Positions 17,700 to 27,246 of a stretch of DNA of 50,187 bases are shown here, piece by piece. The translations under genes were made by a program, and so were the position numbers. Each line of letters opens with the position of its first letter. Position 1 is the stretch's first letter. The notes under the pieces are model-generated. The model saw only the letters and a list, made by a program, of their open reading frames with translations. It was not told the origin of the DNA and searched no databases. Source of the DNA: an uncultured Gammaproteobacteria bacterium (GTDB lineage Bacteria > Pseudomonadota > Gammaproteobacteria > Pseudomonadales > Azotimanducaceae); contig CAJXCK010000004.1 of NCBI GenBank assembly GCA_913051785.1, positions 1 to 50,187 on the forward strand. Direction: 5' to 3'.

Positions 17700-18239
17700 A
17701 TGACGTTCATTATGACATTTATCAAGAGGAGCCTATTTGTCTTCGGGGCTATAGCCCTCGCGATTACGGTTTTTCTTTTCGGTATGAGATTCGCAGACGG
17801 TCCGTGGATAGTTGTATCTGGAGGTCCCTTCACTACGGGCACGGTAGTCAGCGAAGAGCCTGATTGGTCCTTCATTAAAGATAGGCAAGAAGTCGAATTT
17901 CAGCTTTTGGAGCCAGAGAGCTCCCGAATTACTTGGATCGTCGAACACAACGGCAGAATATTTATACCGAGCGGTTATATGACAACTTGGTGGGGGAAGA
18001 TTTGGAAACAATGGCCAATTCACGCGCTGGAAGACGGTCGGGCAATCCTGAGAGTGGATGGCAAGCTATATCCCAGACAATTGGTTCGGATCGAAGACGA
18101 TCCGGATATGCCGTACATCCTCTCCGAACTTGCAAGAAAATACCCTCTCGGGCCGCAGGACCGAGAATTTTCTTTTGAGGAAGCCTACCCGATTGTGAGT
18201 AGCGGTTATCTTTGGATTTTTGAATTGACGCCAAGATAG
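17700..18239 (+). CDS. Membrane-anchored protein of unknown function
   Basis: I do not recognise this family. The 179-residue protein has one N-terminal hydrophobic segment (about 9-28) and then a soluble beta-rich domain outside the membrane or in the periplasm. The domain has many Trp residues and a run W-K-Q-W-P-I-H-A-L-E-D-G-R-A-I-L-R-V-D-G, which reads like a conserved strand-turn-strand. GTG 17697, ATG 17700 and ATG 17712 are all possible starts: GGGGGAG sits too close to the first two and rather far from the last. It precedes the CoA-transferase gene by only eight bases and is probably co-transcribed with it, but nothing in the sequence ties it to that reaction. Confidence 0.72.
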   Translation: MTFIMTFIKRSLFVFGAIALAITVFLFGMRFADGPWIVVSGGPFTTGTVVSEEPDWSFIKDRQEVEFQLLEPESSRITWIVEHNGRIFIPSGYMTTWWGKIWKQWPIHALEDGRAILRVDGKLYPRQLVRIEDDPDMPYILSELARKYPLGPQDREFSFEEAYPIVSSGYLWIFELTPR

Positions 18240-18247
18240 GGTTAGGA

Positions 18248-19447
18248 ATGGCTAGCGAGGTACGAGCACTAACAGGCATACGCATTATCGATTTCAGCGC
18301 TGTTTTGGCTGGCCCCTTCGCAACTCAGCAACTCGCTCAACTGGGTGCAGATGTAATAAAAATTGAGCAACCAGGGACAGGAGATATGACCAGGGGACTG
18401 ATGGCGTCAACTAGCGACGGCATGGCTCCATCATTTCTCACCTGTAATTTAGGCAAACGCTCAATCACAATCGACCTAAAACACACCAGTGCAAAAACAA
18501 TAGTTTATGAGCTTGTTAAAACAGCGGACGTAGTCGTTGAGAATTTTAAACCAGGCACCATAGATCGGCTGGGATTCGGCTACGAATCTCTCAAGGCAAT
18601 AAATCCAAATCTGATTTACGCTTCCATATCTGGGTACGGGCAGAGTGGACCTAAATCAGAGTTACCGGCTTTTGATGGTGCAATTCAAGCTTCTTCCGGA
18701 ATGATGAGCATAAGTGGTCACAACGAGACAGGACCAACCAGGGCGGGTTATTTTGCAGTGGATATGAGCACCTCTCTAAATGCTGCCTTCGCTATCACCG
18801 CAGCTCTACTCAGACGAAATGTTACTGGCGAAGGTCAGCGAGTAGATATATCAATGATGGATAGCGCTGTAATGATGCAGGCACCTCAGTTTGGCAACTA
18901 CTTCTTAACCAAAAATCTTCCTGATCTGACCGGAAACCACTCGCCAACCAAACAACCAACCGCCAATGTTTTTGCAACTTCTGACGGATTTGTTCAAATA
19001 ATCGCGCTCAAGGAATCTCATGTACAGGAATTGTTTGAATTGGTAGGCCAAGGACAGGCCTACGCCCGGTTTCCCGATCCTGAGGTGAGATTGAAGAATG
19101 CGACTGAAATAGAAGAGCTACTAGAGCCAGCTATAAAACGGCACGATACTGAATTTTGGCTTGACTCACTCGGTCAATCCGGCATTCCATCAGCGCCAAT
19201 AAGAAGCCTGAGTCAGGTTGCGGAGGATAGTCAGTTTGATCACCGACTCACATTTACAGAAATAGAGAAACCTGGATCACCGGAAAATAAATTGAGGGTA
19301 GTCAGTGCAAGTCATTTGACTCACCCGGCCCCACCGAGCGTTCAACGAGACCCGCCTCAACTGGGTCAACACACAGTTGAGATACTAGACGAACTGGGGT
19401 TCAGCAAAGAGGATATAAGGAGCTTTCAAGATCAAAAAATTGTGTGA
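18248..19447 (+). CDS. Class III (CaiB/BaiF) CoA-transferase, copy 1
   Basis: A 399-residue family III CoA-transferase that moves CoA from a donor thioester to an organic acid through an aspartyl-CoA intermediate. The N-terminal signature is D-F-S-A-V-L-A-G-P-F-A-T-Q-Q-L-A-x-L-G-A-D-V-I-K-I-E. The expected catalytic Asp is D172 in A-V-D-M-S-T-S. G-Y-G-Q-S-G-P and Q-R-V-D-I-S-M-M-D-S are also conserved. ATG 18248 follows the unknown membrane protein gene by eight bases. A hairpin lies 12 bases after the stop. It is diverged from the other two copies in this window, so it is not a recent duplicate. The acid substrate cannot be predicted. Confidence 0.93.
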   Translation: MASEVRALTGIRIIDFSAVLAGPFATQQLAQLGADVIKIEQPGTGDMTRGLMASTSDGMAPSFLTCNLGKRSITIDLKHTSAKTIVYELVKTADVVVENFKPGTIDRLGFGYESLKAINPNLIYASISGYGQSGPKSELPAFDGAIQASSGMMSISGHNETGPTRAGYFAVDMSTSLNAAFAITAALLRRNVTGEGQRVDISMMDSAVMMQAPQFGNYFLTKNLPDLTGNHSPTKQPTANVFATSDGFVQIIALKESHVQELFELVGQGQAYARFPDPEVRLKNATEIEELLEPAIKRHDTEFWLDSLGQSGIPSAPIRSLSQVAEDSQFDHRLTFTEIEKPGSPENKLRVVSASHLTHPAPPSVQRDPPQLGQHTVEILDELGFSKEDIRSFQDQKIV

Positions 19448-19458
19448 TCCTTATTACA

Positions 19459-19494
19459 GAGAGGCTGCATTTACTTATGATTGAAGAGCCTCTC
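19459..19494. promoter_or_regulatory. 8-bp perfect inverted repeat between CoA-transferase and trxB
   Basis: GAGAGGCT (19459-19466) pairs perfectly with AGCCTCTC (19487-19494) around a 20-base loop, starting 12 bases after the CoA-transferase stop and ending 47 bases before trxB. There is no T-run directly after the second arm, so it is not a textbook terminator. It could be a weak terminator, an mRNA hairpin or a protein-binding palindrome for trxB. An 8-base palindrome TCGATCGA follows shortly after. Confidence 0.4.
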
Positions 19495-19517
19495 GATAAT
19501 TTCGATCGATCAATTAA

Positions 19518-20494
<977 letters not shown>

Positions 20495-20495
<1 letters not shown>

Positions 20496-20516
20496 GTTGA
20501 TTTAAACAACTTTTTT
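20495..20516 (+). terminator. Weak terminator-like hairpin after trxB
   Basis: AGTTG (20495-20499) and CAACT (20507-20511) form a 5-bp stem with a 7-base AT-rich loop, followed at once by six T residues. The position directly at the trxB stop fits a terminator, but the stem is short and AT-rich, so termination may be weak. Confidence 0.35.
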
Positions 20517-20669
20517 CGTGCTCACCCGAGCTTTATATAGTGGAAACGAAACCTGGACCGTCGTTCTTAACCAAAACCCAAAGTTCTATTCTTTGGTATC
20601 GAAATTTTCTCGCTCATCGAACAAATTGAGTAAGATCTAGGTTACCGCTGTTGATCCGAGCAGCTAAGT

Positions 20670-21878
20670 TCAGCCTTCTGTAGAGCCGCTAAAAATAACC
20701 TCGGCCTTCAGCAAGGCCTTTATATGACTTTGATCGAAATCAAGCGATTCTAGTATCGATATGGTGTCAGCCCCGATATCTGGCGCCCTTGAAGGCTTTT
20801 TCTTAGCTTCTTCCAATATTGATAAAGGGCTGTTTATTGTTTTGACATAGTCACCCTCTCCCTCACCCGTCTCAACAATTATGTCGTTTTCTTTTATCTG
20901 AGGATCTTTGAGCACCTGAGCCATGGTTTGTGCGGGACCAAAAGTAATGCCGGCCTCTTCCAACGCTTCTGATATGGTTATGGAGGAATGCTTTATAAAT
21001 TCTTTATTAAGTTCAGTTTGCAAATCCTCTCTATTTCGCATCGCTAATCTAATCGTCAAGAATCGTTCATCCTCTAAAATATCAGGCCTACCAATGGCCT
21101 CACATAATTTAGGAAATTCGCGCTCCGTGTTAATGATCGCCAGCACAATATAATTTCCGTCTGCACATTTGTAACAAGCGCTTAAGGGATTTATCCATCC
21201 GGTCTTTTGACGATATTCACCGATATCGTTTCCAGCAATGGCACCCTGGAGAGCCATCCCGTTGGACCAAACACCGTTTGCTACTAGCGAGGTCGAGACG
21301 AAACAACCCACCCCCGTCTTTTCTCGGCGGTATAGTCCGGTCATGATTGCTCCAAATAGCGCGGTTGAGGTCGCGTGGTCTCCCATACCAGGAGCAGGCG
21401 CCAAAGGCGTTTGCTCGGGGTCGCGGATGAATTCCATAAGGCCGGATCTCGCCCACCAGGCTGTTGTGTCAAATGCTCTGCGCTCGGCATCGTCACCTTT
21501 TAATCCGTAACCGCTGATATGGGCGAATATGATTCTTGGGTTGATAGTCTTAACGGTTTCATATTCGAGTTCGTATTTCTTCAACTGTGCTGCTAAAAAA
21601 TTTGAGGTCAGTACATCAGCTTTTTCGAGAATCTTATGAACCAAGGCTCTGCCGGCGTCTTTATTCAGGTCAACAGCCAAGCTTTTTTTATTGCGGGAGG
21701 TAAGTAACCAGTGGTAGGGCACGGGATAACGGCCCACAAGACTTCTGTACCCGTCTCCTGATGGCGGCTCAATTTTTATGACATTAGCGCCGTAATCAGC
21801 CAAGATCGTTGCGGCTCCGGGCCCCGCAAGAAAAGTCGCAGCGTCGACAACCGTAATATCCTCAAGCAAATATTCCAC
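20670..21878 (-). CDS. Class III (CaiB/BaiF) CoA-transferase, copy 2
   Basis: A 402-residue family III CoA-transferase. N-terminal V-V-D-A-A-T-F-L-A-G-P-G-A-A-T-I-L-A-D-Y-G-A is the family signature, and D167 in G-M-G-D-H-A-T-S-T is the likely aspartyl-CoA nucleophile. Compared with copies 1 and 3 it has a divergent Y-P-V-P-Y-H-W-L-L segment before the K-K-S-L-A-V-D-L strand, so its substrate probably differs. The start is taken as GTG 21878, since GGGGGAGGAA lies two bases upstream. A longer GTG start at 21911 overlaps the CPXCG gene by four bases and would place that site inside the coding region. It is downstream of the CPXCG gene on the same strand. Confidence 0.92.
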   Translation of the reverse strand: MEYLLEDITVVDAATFLAGPGAATILADYGANVIKIEPPSGDGYRSLVGRYPVPYHWLLTSRNKKSLAVDLNKDAGRALVHKILEKADVLTSNFLAAQLKKYELEYETVKTINPRIIFAHISGYGLKGDDAERRAFDTTAWWARSGLMEFIRDPEQTPLAPAPGMGDHATSTALFGAIMTGLYRREKTGVGCFVSTSLVANGVWSNGMALQGAIAGNDIGEYRQKTGWINPLSACYKCADGNYIVLAIINTEREFPKLCEAIGRPDILEDERFLTIRLAMRNREDLQTELNKEFIKHSSITISEALEEAGITFGPAQTMAQVLKDPQIKENDIIVETGEGEGDYVKTINSPLSILEEAKKKPSRAPDIGADTISILESLDFDQSHIKALLKAEVIFSGSTEG

Positions 21879-21907
21879 CTTTCCTCCCCCTTTCTCTCTA
21901 CCTCGAT

Positions 21908-22141
21908 TCACACGTCGTCTTCATGAGACGCACGTACGTAAAAATCGTCCCCATCAATTACGATTTCCATCTCTATCGGCCTACAACAAACAAAACAGTC
22001 CTCAACATATCGGTGCGTCCCCTGACTTGAATCTACGATTATCTCGATCGATTCGCCGCAATAAGGACAATAAACATCTGCCTGCTCGGTATGTAATTTC
22101 AATCGCTCTCTACTAATTTTGAAAATCGTGCTAGTGTCCAA
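21908..22141 (-). CDS. CPXCG-motif cysteine-rich small protein
   Basis: A 77-residue zinc-ribbon-like protein with C25-P-Y-C28-G-E and C49-F-V-C52-C53-R-P, the signature of the CPXCG family, whose function is unknown. Typical members are about 60 residues and begin shortly before the first Cys pair. The frame as given starts at TTG 22141; a TTG at the codon for residue 14, preceded by purine-rich AGAGAGCGA, would give about 64 residues and fits the family better. The gene is divergent from the alpha/beta hydrolase only 24 bases away and lies upstream of CoA-transferase copy 2. Confidence 0.8.
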   Translation of the reverse strand: MDTSTIFKISRERLKLHTEQADVYCPYCGESIEIIVDSSQGTHRYVEDCFVCCRPIEMEIVIDGDDFYVRASHEDDV

Positions 22142-22165
22142 CGCTTTGCCGCAGGAGCACCCAAA

Positions 22166-23068
22166 TTGGAAGATAAACCCTTTTGGTTTGACAGGGCAAT
22201 CAATTACCCAAGTGAAAATTCAATCGTGGAAGTCGATGGGGCACCAATACACTTCACCACCTGGGGCGAAAAGGGCCTTCCGGGGGTAATTCTTATTCAC
22301 GGGAGCAATGCTCATAAAGAATGGTGGCGATTCACAGCACCTTTTTTAGCAGAAAACTTTCGCATCGCCGCGTTGGACCTCTCAGGCAATGGAGACAGCG
22401 GTTGGCGAGAAAAATATACAAAGGAGAATTTCGCCAACGAGGTTTGGAAAGTCTGCGACGCTGCCGAACTAGGAGAGAGGCCTTTTGTAGTAGGCCATAG
22501 TTTCGGCGGTTTCGTGGCTCTCGAGACTGGTGACCTTTATGGCGATCTCTTGGGCGGAATACTATTTATGGACTTCACAGTGGCTCCGCCGGAAGAGTAT
22601 GTCGAATGGGGTTTGCGCGTAGAGAGAGAGGGCGTAAAGCCCGGGAGAAAACTCAGGGTGTACGAAGATAAGGAGACAGCGATTGGCAGATTCCGATTTA
22701 TCCCGGAGCAACCTGGCGTCCACCCCTTGGTTCTCAGACACATGGCTGAATTTGGACTGAGAAAGGTTGAGGGTGGATGGACTTGGAAGTTTGACCCAAC
22801 CCTTTTCGATTATTTGGAGATGGGGGCTGATCAGAATACCAAATTTCTAAACTTACCTTGTAGAGCGGCTCTAATGCTTGGAGAAAACAGTGAAGACGAA
22901 GGAGCTCTCTATGGGGATTATATGCTGAAGGCCACTAACAATCTGCTCCCAACTATCACGATACCGGGGACGTATCATCATTTAATGTTCGATCAGCCGT
23001 TGGCAGTGGCGATGAGTATGAAAATACTTCTTCTCGAGTGGAGGAGATTAAACTCCCTAACGCCCTAG
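22166..23068 (+). CDS. Alpha/beta hydrolase
   Basis: A 300-residue hydrolase with the oxyanion-hole segment L-I-H45-G-S-N-A-H, the nucleophile elbow G-H-S112-F-G-G and a late T-Y-H-H-L-M-F-D-Q-P that should supply the catalytic His. The serine nucleophile points to an esterase, C-C-bond hydrolase or carboxylic ester hydrolase rather than a haloalkane dehalogenase or epoxide hydrolase, which use Asp. The start is TTG 22166, supported by CAGGAG about eight bases upstream; no ATG is near. The gene is convergent with the MFS transporter, overlapping it by 12 bases. The substrate is unknown. Confidence 0.87.
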   Translation: MEDKPFWFDRAINYPSENSIVEVDGAPIHFTTWGEKGLPGVILIHGSNAHKEWWRFTAPFLAENFRIAALDLSGNGDSGWREKYTKENFANEVWKVCDAAELGERPFVVGHSFGGFVALETGDLYGDLLGGILFMDFTVAPPEEYVEWGLRVEREGVKPGRKLRVYEDKETAIGRFRFIPEQPGVHPLVLRHMAEFGLRKVEGGWTWKFDPTLFDYLEMGADQNTKFLNLPCRAALMLGENSEDEGALYGDYMLKATNNLLPTITIPGTYHHLMFDQPLAVAMSMKILLLEWRRLNSLTP

Positions 23069-24373
23069 CTGACCCCGTAAATTATCATGCATCTTCTTGT
23101 CCAGAGGATAAAACCAAGCTAGTACGATAAGCGGCACCATTATCGCAGCTGGAGCGAGAGTGAACATCGTTTGTATGCCATCTAACGTTTCTGGAGTCTG
23201 CGGTTGATTCGCCACATAACCGACCACGCCCAGTCCCAACGCTACTCCAGAACCACCGACTGCTTTCGCTATCTTTTGGAAAAGACTAGACATCGAATAA
23301 ACGCTACCGTCGGCGCGAACACCCAACTTTTCTTCTGCATACTCAATCGTATCTGGCATCATCGCCCAGCCCATTACAGCGATAGGAGTACCACCCAGGG
23401 CTACTAAAATTCCCCACAGAAAAACCCATTCGATGGACGTCGGTTCTGTGAAATAGAAGCTGAAGCTAGACAGTATAGTAATCCCCGCACCAATAAAAAG
23501 AGCTCCATCTTTCCCGAACCTACTGGCGATCGAGGGCACGGCCGCAAGACCCAGAATCATCAAGCCTAACGTGCTCGCGAAAAAAAACGGGACTAAGTCC
23601 GGCTGGCCGACATTATATTTAAAATAGTAAAAAGCGAGTGATTGCCTGACCGTGAAACTGAACATGCCACAGCAAAATATGCCTATAACGATCAATAGAG
23701 GAGGATTAGAAAAAACTGAAGAGACGCTTTGCTTCAACGTGATCTGTTGTCCCTCTCGTGGCAGCACTTCTTCCTCTGTCGTCCAGAACGAAATGAAGAG
23801 AACACCCGAGGCAATAAGCGCAAATATGGCCAGCAAGACTTGCCATCCGAGAGTTTGATCCTCACCAAACATGCCAACAAAAGGTTGAGCGCCGACCGAG
23901 ACGATCCATCCGCCACCGAACGCACAGGCCATTCTTAGAGTGGACAGCTTCGTGCGAAAATCATAGTCAGGAGATATCGAGGCTGTTAATGCCGAGTAAG
24001 GGATTGTGACTACGGTATAGATAACGCCGAATAAAACATATGTTACATACGCCCAAATAATCTTCCCATCCATATCCGTATCTGGACTAGAAAAAGTCAG
24101 AACAGCAATGAGGCCTAGCGGCAAAGTGCCAAACAATAACCAGGGTCTCATTCGACCCCACCGTGATTGCGTACGCTCCGCCAATAAACCAATCAACGGA
24201 TCTGTGAACGCATCAATCAGGCGAGCAACGAAGAAAATACCGGCAACAACGAAAGGAGCTAGGCCAACCACATCGGTATAAAAAACCATCAGCCAGGTCA
24301 TCGTCGATATAAAGTAAAGATTTATACCAAAGTCTCCGACGGCGTAACCGAAGGCACTTTTATCCGAGGTCAA
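23057..24373 (-). CDS. GPH family sugar/organic-acid:cation symporter (MFS)
   Basis: A 438-residue membrane carrier of the glycoside-pentoside-hexuronide (MelB-like) family. The family motif is clear in A-R-L-I-D-A-F-T-D-P-L-I-G followed by S-R-W-G-R-M-R-P-W-L-L near residues 47-80. About 12 hydrophobic segments are present. The start is TTG at 24373, overlapping the CoA-transferase stop in the sequence TTGA, so the two genes are translationally coupled. AGAAGG lies upstream. Family members move sugars or related solutes with Na+ or H+; the coupling to a CoA-transferase suggests that the imported compound is an organic acid to be activated as its CoA ester. This link is inference. Confidence 0.9.
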   Translation of the reverse strand: MTSDKSAFGYAVGDFGINLYFISTMTWLMVFYTDVVGLAPFVVAGIFFVARLIDAFTDPLIGLLAERTQSRWGRMRPWLLFGTLPLGLIAVLTFSSPDTDMDGKIIWAYVTYVLFGVIYTVVTIPYSALTASISPDYDFRTKLSTLRMACAFGGGWIVSVGAQPFVGMFGEDQTLGWQVLLAIFALIASGVLFISFWTTEEEVLPREGQQITLKQSVSSVFSNPPLLIVIGIFCCGMFSFTVRQSLAFYYFKYNVGQPDLVPFFFASTLGLMILGLAAVPSIASRFGKDGALFIGAGITILSSFSFYFTEPTSIEWVFLWGILVALGGTPIAVMGWAMMPDTIEYAEEKLGVRADGSVYSMSSLFQKIAKAVGGSGVALGLGVVGYVANQPQTPETLDGIQTMFTLAPAAIMVPLIVLAWFYPLDKKMHDNLRGQLGR

Positions 24374-25560
24374 GACACGGCGCCTTCTGAGCGAAACCTT
24401 TCTATCTCGCTATCTTCAAATCCAAACCCGTATAAGATCTCCAACCCATTATCTCCGGGGTCAGGCGCCGAACGGTCGAACTGATCTGGATGCGGAAACA
24501 AGGACAGGTTGATTGGAGTTCTTATCAGACTAATTGAATCTTGAGTTTCAGATGGAGCCGGTTTCGCCATTTTCAAATACTTAACCTGCTCATCTTCGAA
24601 CGCCTGACCAATATTGTTAATGGGCCCACAAGGAACACCGGCAGAATTCAGCCTCTCGACCAATTCAGAAACAGAAAAATTAGCAGTGACAGAATTCATA
24701 TCTCGTTTGACGTCATCTTTATATCTCATTCGATCTCTTACATTTAGATATCTCGAGTCTGCGAATAATTCGTTCGCGCCGAGGGCTTCACAAAACCTAC
24801 CCCACATTCGATCACCGAACGCCGCGATATTGACGTGACCGTCCTTTGCTAAAAAGGTACCCATGGGGACTTGAGTAGGATGATCATTTCCCTGCTGTTC
24901 TGCGACCTCCCCGCTCATCGTATATCGAGCACCTTGAAAATCTAATTTACACAGCATGGACTCGAGAAGAGACGTATGAACCCATTGACCCTCGCCAGTT
25001 CTCTCCCTGTGAAATAACGCGAGCAGGATTCCCTGGCCTAAAAACATCCCTGCCGACGTATCCGATATTGCTACGCCAACCCTCATCGGTCCTCGACCGG
25101 GTTCGCCCGTCACAGACATCAAGCCACTCATACCCTGAATAATTTGGTCTACCCCAGGCCGATTACTATAGGGACCATCTTGACCGAAACCAGAAATACT
25201 CGCATAGACTAGGCGCGGATTTATCTTCGATAAGGTTTCATAGTCAACATTAAGACGATACTTCACATCGGCACGAAAATTCTCAACGACCACATCAGCC
25301 TCTTTGACCATCTTATGAAAAAGCATCTTTCCAGTTTCCATTTTTAAATTAATAGAAATAGACCGCTTATTCCGATGTAAATTTTGTTCATCAGGACCGC
25401 GACGCGCGCCCGTGACAGAATTTCCCGATGAGTCTTTTTGAGGAATCGGCTCAACTTTCACGACGTCCGCTCCCCAGTCTGATAACAGTCTAACTGCTGT
25501 TGGACCCGCTCTCGCAATGGTCAAGTCCAAAACTCTCAATCCCTTTAAAGGCCCTTCCAT
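24370..25560 (-). CDS. Class III (CaiB/BaiF) CoA-transferase, copy 3
   Basis: A 396-residue family III CoA-transferase with D-L-T-I-A-R-A-G-P-T-A-V-R-L-L-S-D-W-G-A at the N-terminus, R-N-K-R-S-I-S-I-N-L, G-F-G-Q-D-G-P-Y and the likely catalytic Asp D167 in I-S-D-T-S-A-G. The presence of A-R-A-G-P in place of A-G-P-F follows the formyl-CoA/succinyl-CoA transferase-like subgroup with a longer N-terminal loop (about 45-65). ATG 25560 is preferred because GGGAGG lies about nine bases upstream. The gene is coupled to the GPH transporter downstream and is divergent from the SRPBCC gene, whose long open frame runs back into its 5' end. Confidence 0.92.
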   Translation of the reverse strand: MEGPLKGLRVLDLTIARAGPTAVRLLSDWGADVVKVEPIPQKDSSGNSVTGARRGPDEQNLHRNKRSISINLKMETGKMLFHKMVKEADVVVENFRADVKYRLNVDYETLSKINPRLVYASISGFGQDGPYSNRPGVDQIIQGMSGLMSVTGEPGRGPMRVGVAISDTSAGMFLGQGILLALFHRERTGEGQWVHTSLLESMLCKLDFQGARYTMSGEVAEQQGNDHPTQVPMGTFLAKDGHVNIAAFGDRMWGRFCEALGANELFADSRYLNVRDRMRYKDDVKRDMNSVTANFSVSELVERLNSAGVPCGPINNIGQAFEDEQVKYLKMAKPAPSETQDSISLIRTPINLSLFPHPDQFDRSAPDPGDNGLEILYGFGFEDSEIERFRSEGAVS

Positions 25561-25642
25561 CAATCAACCTCCCAATCCGAACGATTTGACCCTTTCCTTC
25601 GTTGAGCATACCGCTATCATTTGGAAAAAGCAGGAGCCCCAA

Positions 25643-26032
25643 ATGCCAATAAGAATCGAGACAGAGATACCTCATAAAGCGGAAAAAGTCTGGGCAATAG
25701 TCGGAACTCCAGATCGAATAGATTGGGTAAACGGAGTCGAGTCGTGTGTGTACAGTGATGGAATACGCCGATTTAAAATGGATGGAGCGGGCGACCTCGC
25801 AGAGAGGATACTGCTAAAAGACGATGATTCTTTTCGACTCGAATATTCTGTTGTCGAATCGACTCCTAAATTAGCTGCACACAAGGCATCTATTCAGTTA
25901 ATCCGAAACGAGAGTGGCACCACCTTCGTCTGGGAAACAGAGGTAGATCCTGCAGCGGTCGAACCATTCATTCAACAGGGGATGGAAACTTCCTTAGAGC
26001 GTTTGAGAGAAGTCTTAGCTACAGAAAACTAA
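25643..26032 (+). CDS. SRPBCC (START/polyketide-cyclase-like) family protein
   Basis: A 129-residue single-domain protein of the SRPBCC superfamily, small hydrophobic-ligand-binding proteins. It begins I-R-I-E-T-E-I-P-H-K-A-E-K-V-W-A-I-V-G and has the typical strand-rich middle and a long C-terminal helix (E-P-F-I-Q-Q-G-M-E-T-S-L-E-R-L). The open frame extends back to 25517 inside the divergent CoA-transferase gene, but ATG 25643 is the right start: CAGGAG lies about eight bases before it and the protein then matches the usual family N-terminus. It is convergent with the MFS gene, overlapping by four bases. The ligand is unknown. Confidence 0.82.
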   Translation: MPIRIETEIPHKAEKVWAIVGTPDRIDWVNGVESCVYSDGIRRFKMDGAGDLAERILLKDDDSFRLEYSVVESTPKLAAHKASIQLIRNESGTTFVWETEVDPAAVEPFIQQGMETSLERLREVLATEN

Positions 26033-27246
26033 GCCTGAAAACCAAGCGAATTAGCGGAGGTTAAATTTGTCTCATTACCCCGCATTGGATCACGGGGAAT
26101 TAGCTGCGATGCGATCAAAGACAAGAAGGCGAACATGGCACCAAAGTAGAAAACCAAGGCATGCGACCACAACCATACCAACCCTAATGCAGCCGGAATA
26201 ACCACCGCAGCAATGTGATTGATAGTGAATGATACACCGGCACTGCTCGCCATATCGGCGGGGTCAGCTATCTTCTGAAAATATGTTTTTATACCTATAG
26301 CCAACGCAAAGAACATATGGTCAATCACGTAAAGGCATGCCGCAAGCGTCGCGTTCTCTACTAAACCGTAGGCCACGAAGACGAAAACAAGTCCGGTATA
26401 TTCCAACGTAAGGGCTCGCCTCTCGCCAATGCGGCCTATCAACTCGCCGATTTTTTCTGCAAAAAGCCAATTGAAGGCGTAGTTGACCAAGAAAAGCAAC
26501 GTGACTTCAGACACGGAATAACCAAACTTCTCGACCATCAGGAAAGCCGCGAATACAACAAAGATTTGACGCCTTGCACCCGACAAAAAAGTGAGTAAAT
26601 AGTAGAGCCAATAACGTTTCCGCAATACTATCGATTTGTTCTGCTGTGACTTTTCTTCAAAGCTTGGGAAGTACAGTCCCATAAATATTGCCAAGCCGAG
26701 GCAGATACCTCCTGAAACTAAAAAGTTTACTAAGAAAGACGCCTGGAAAATCTCAATAAAAAACCACAGTAGTGAATAGACGGTTAGAGACGTTACCGAA
26801 CCGATTGCTATAAGACGCCCGAGGATTTGAGGAGCCTCTTCTTTCTTCAACCACTGCAAACTAAGAGATTGCTTCACAGCCTCAAAATAATGGAACCCTA
26901 TACTCATTATTACCGTCGTAAAATAGAGCCCGTACTCCGTTGGGAAAAATCCTGTCATCGCCACTCCCAGCCCTAGAAGAGAGAGCGATAGAACTGCAAA
27001 CGTCTGTTCGCGCAAAATTAGTAGGACAAACACTGTAGTGAAAGCCAAAAAGCCTGGCACCTCTCTAAGGCTTTGTAGAATTCCAATTTCTACACCCGTG
27101 AAATTTGCGGCCTCCACAACAAAGTTATTTAACTGCGCCGACCAAGCATTGAAGGCGATCGGCATTGTTATCGACATGAGGATTAGCAATCCTATTGGTG
27201 ATTTTCGTCGAACCTCGGAAAGTACGCTGGCTTTAATCTCGATCAC
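26029..27246 (-). CDS. MFS transporter
   Basis: A 405-residue integral membrane protein with about 12 hydrophobic segments. The N-terminus carries a short cytoplasmic stretch with R-R-K-S-P before the first helix. The second half begins near R-K-R-Y-W-L-Y-Y-L-L. Loop motifs such as R-I-G-E-R-R-A-L-T-L fit the MFS fold, but I cannot assign a substrate branch. The start GTG 27246 lies inside the thioesterase gene (14-base overlap), so translation is likely coupled. It is the third gene of a minus-strand operon: acyl-CoA dehydrogenase, thioesterase, transporter. Confidence 0.85.
   Translation of the reverse strand: MIEIKASVLSEVRRKSPIGLLILMSITMPIAFNAWSAQLNNFVVEAANFTGVEIGILQSLREVPGFLAFTTVFVLLILREQTFAVLSLSLLGLGVAMTGFFPTEYGLYFTTVIMSIGFHYFEAVKQSLSLQWLKKEEAPQILGRLIAIGSVTSLTVYSLLWFFIEIFQASFLVNFLVSGGICLGLAIFMGLYFPSFEEKSQQNKSIVLRKRYWLYYLLTFLSGARRQIFVVFAAFLMVEKFGYSVSEVTLLFLVNYAFNWLFAEKIGELIGRIGERRALTLEYTGLVFVFVAYGLVENATLAACLYVIDHMFFALAIGIKTYFQKIADPADMASSAGVSFTINHIAAVVIPAALGLVWLWSHALVFYFGAMFAFLSLIASQLIPRDPMRGNETNLTSANSLGFQA

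Noticed and set aside
25517-25642. N-terminal extension of the SRPBCC gene
   Set aside because: The extra 42 codons overlap the divergent CoA-transferase start, look unstructured, and a good ribosome binding site sits before ATG 25643.
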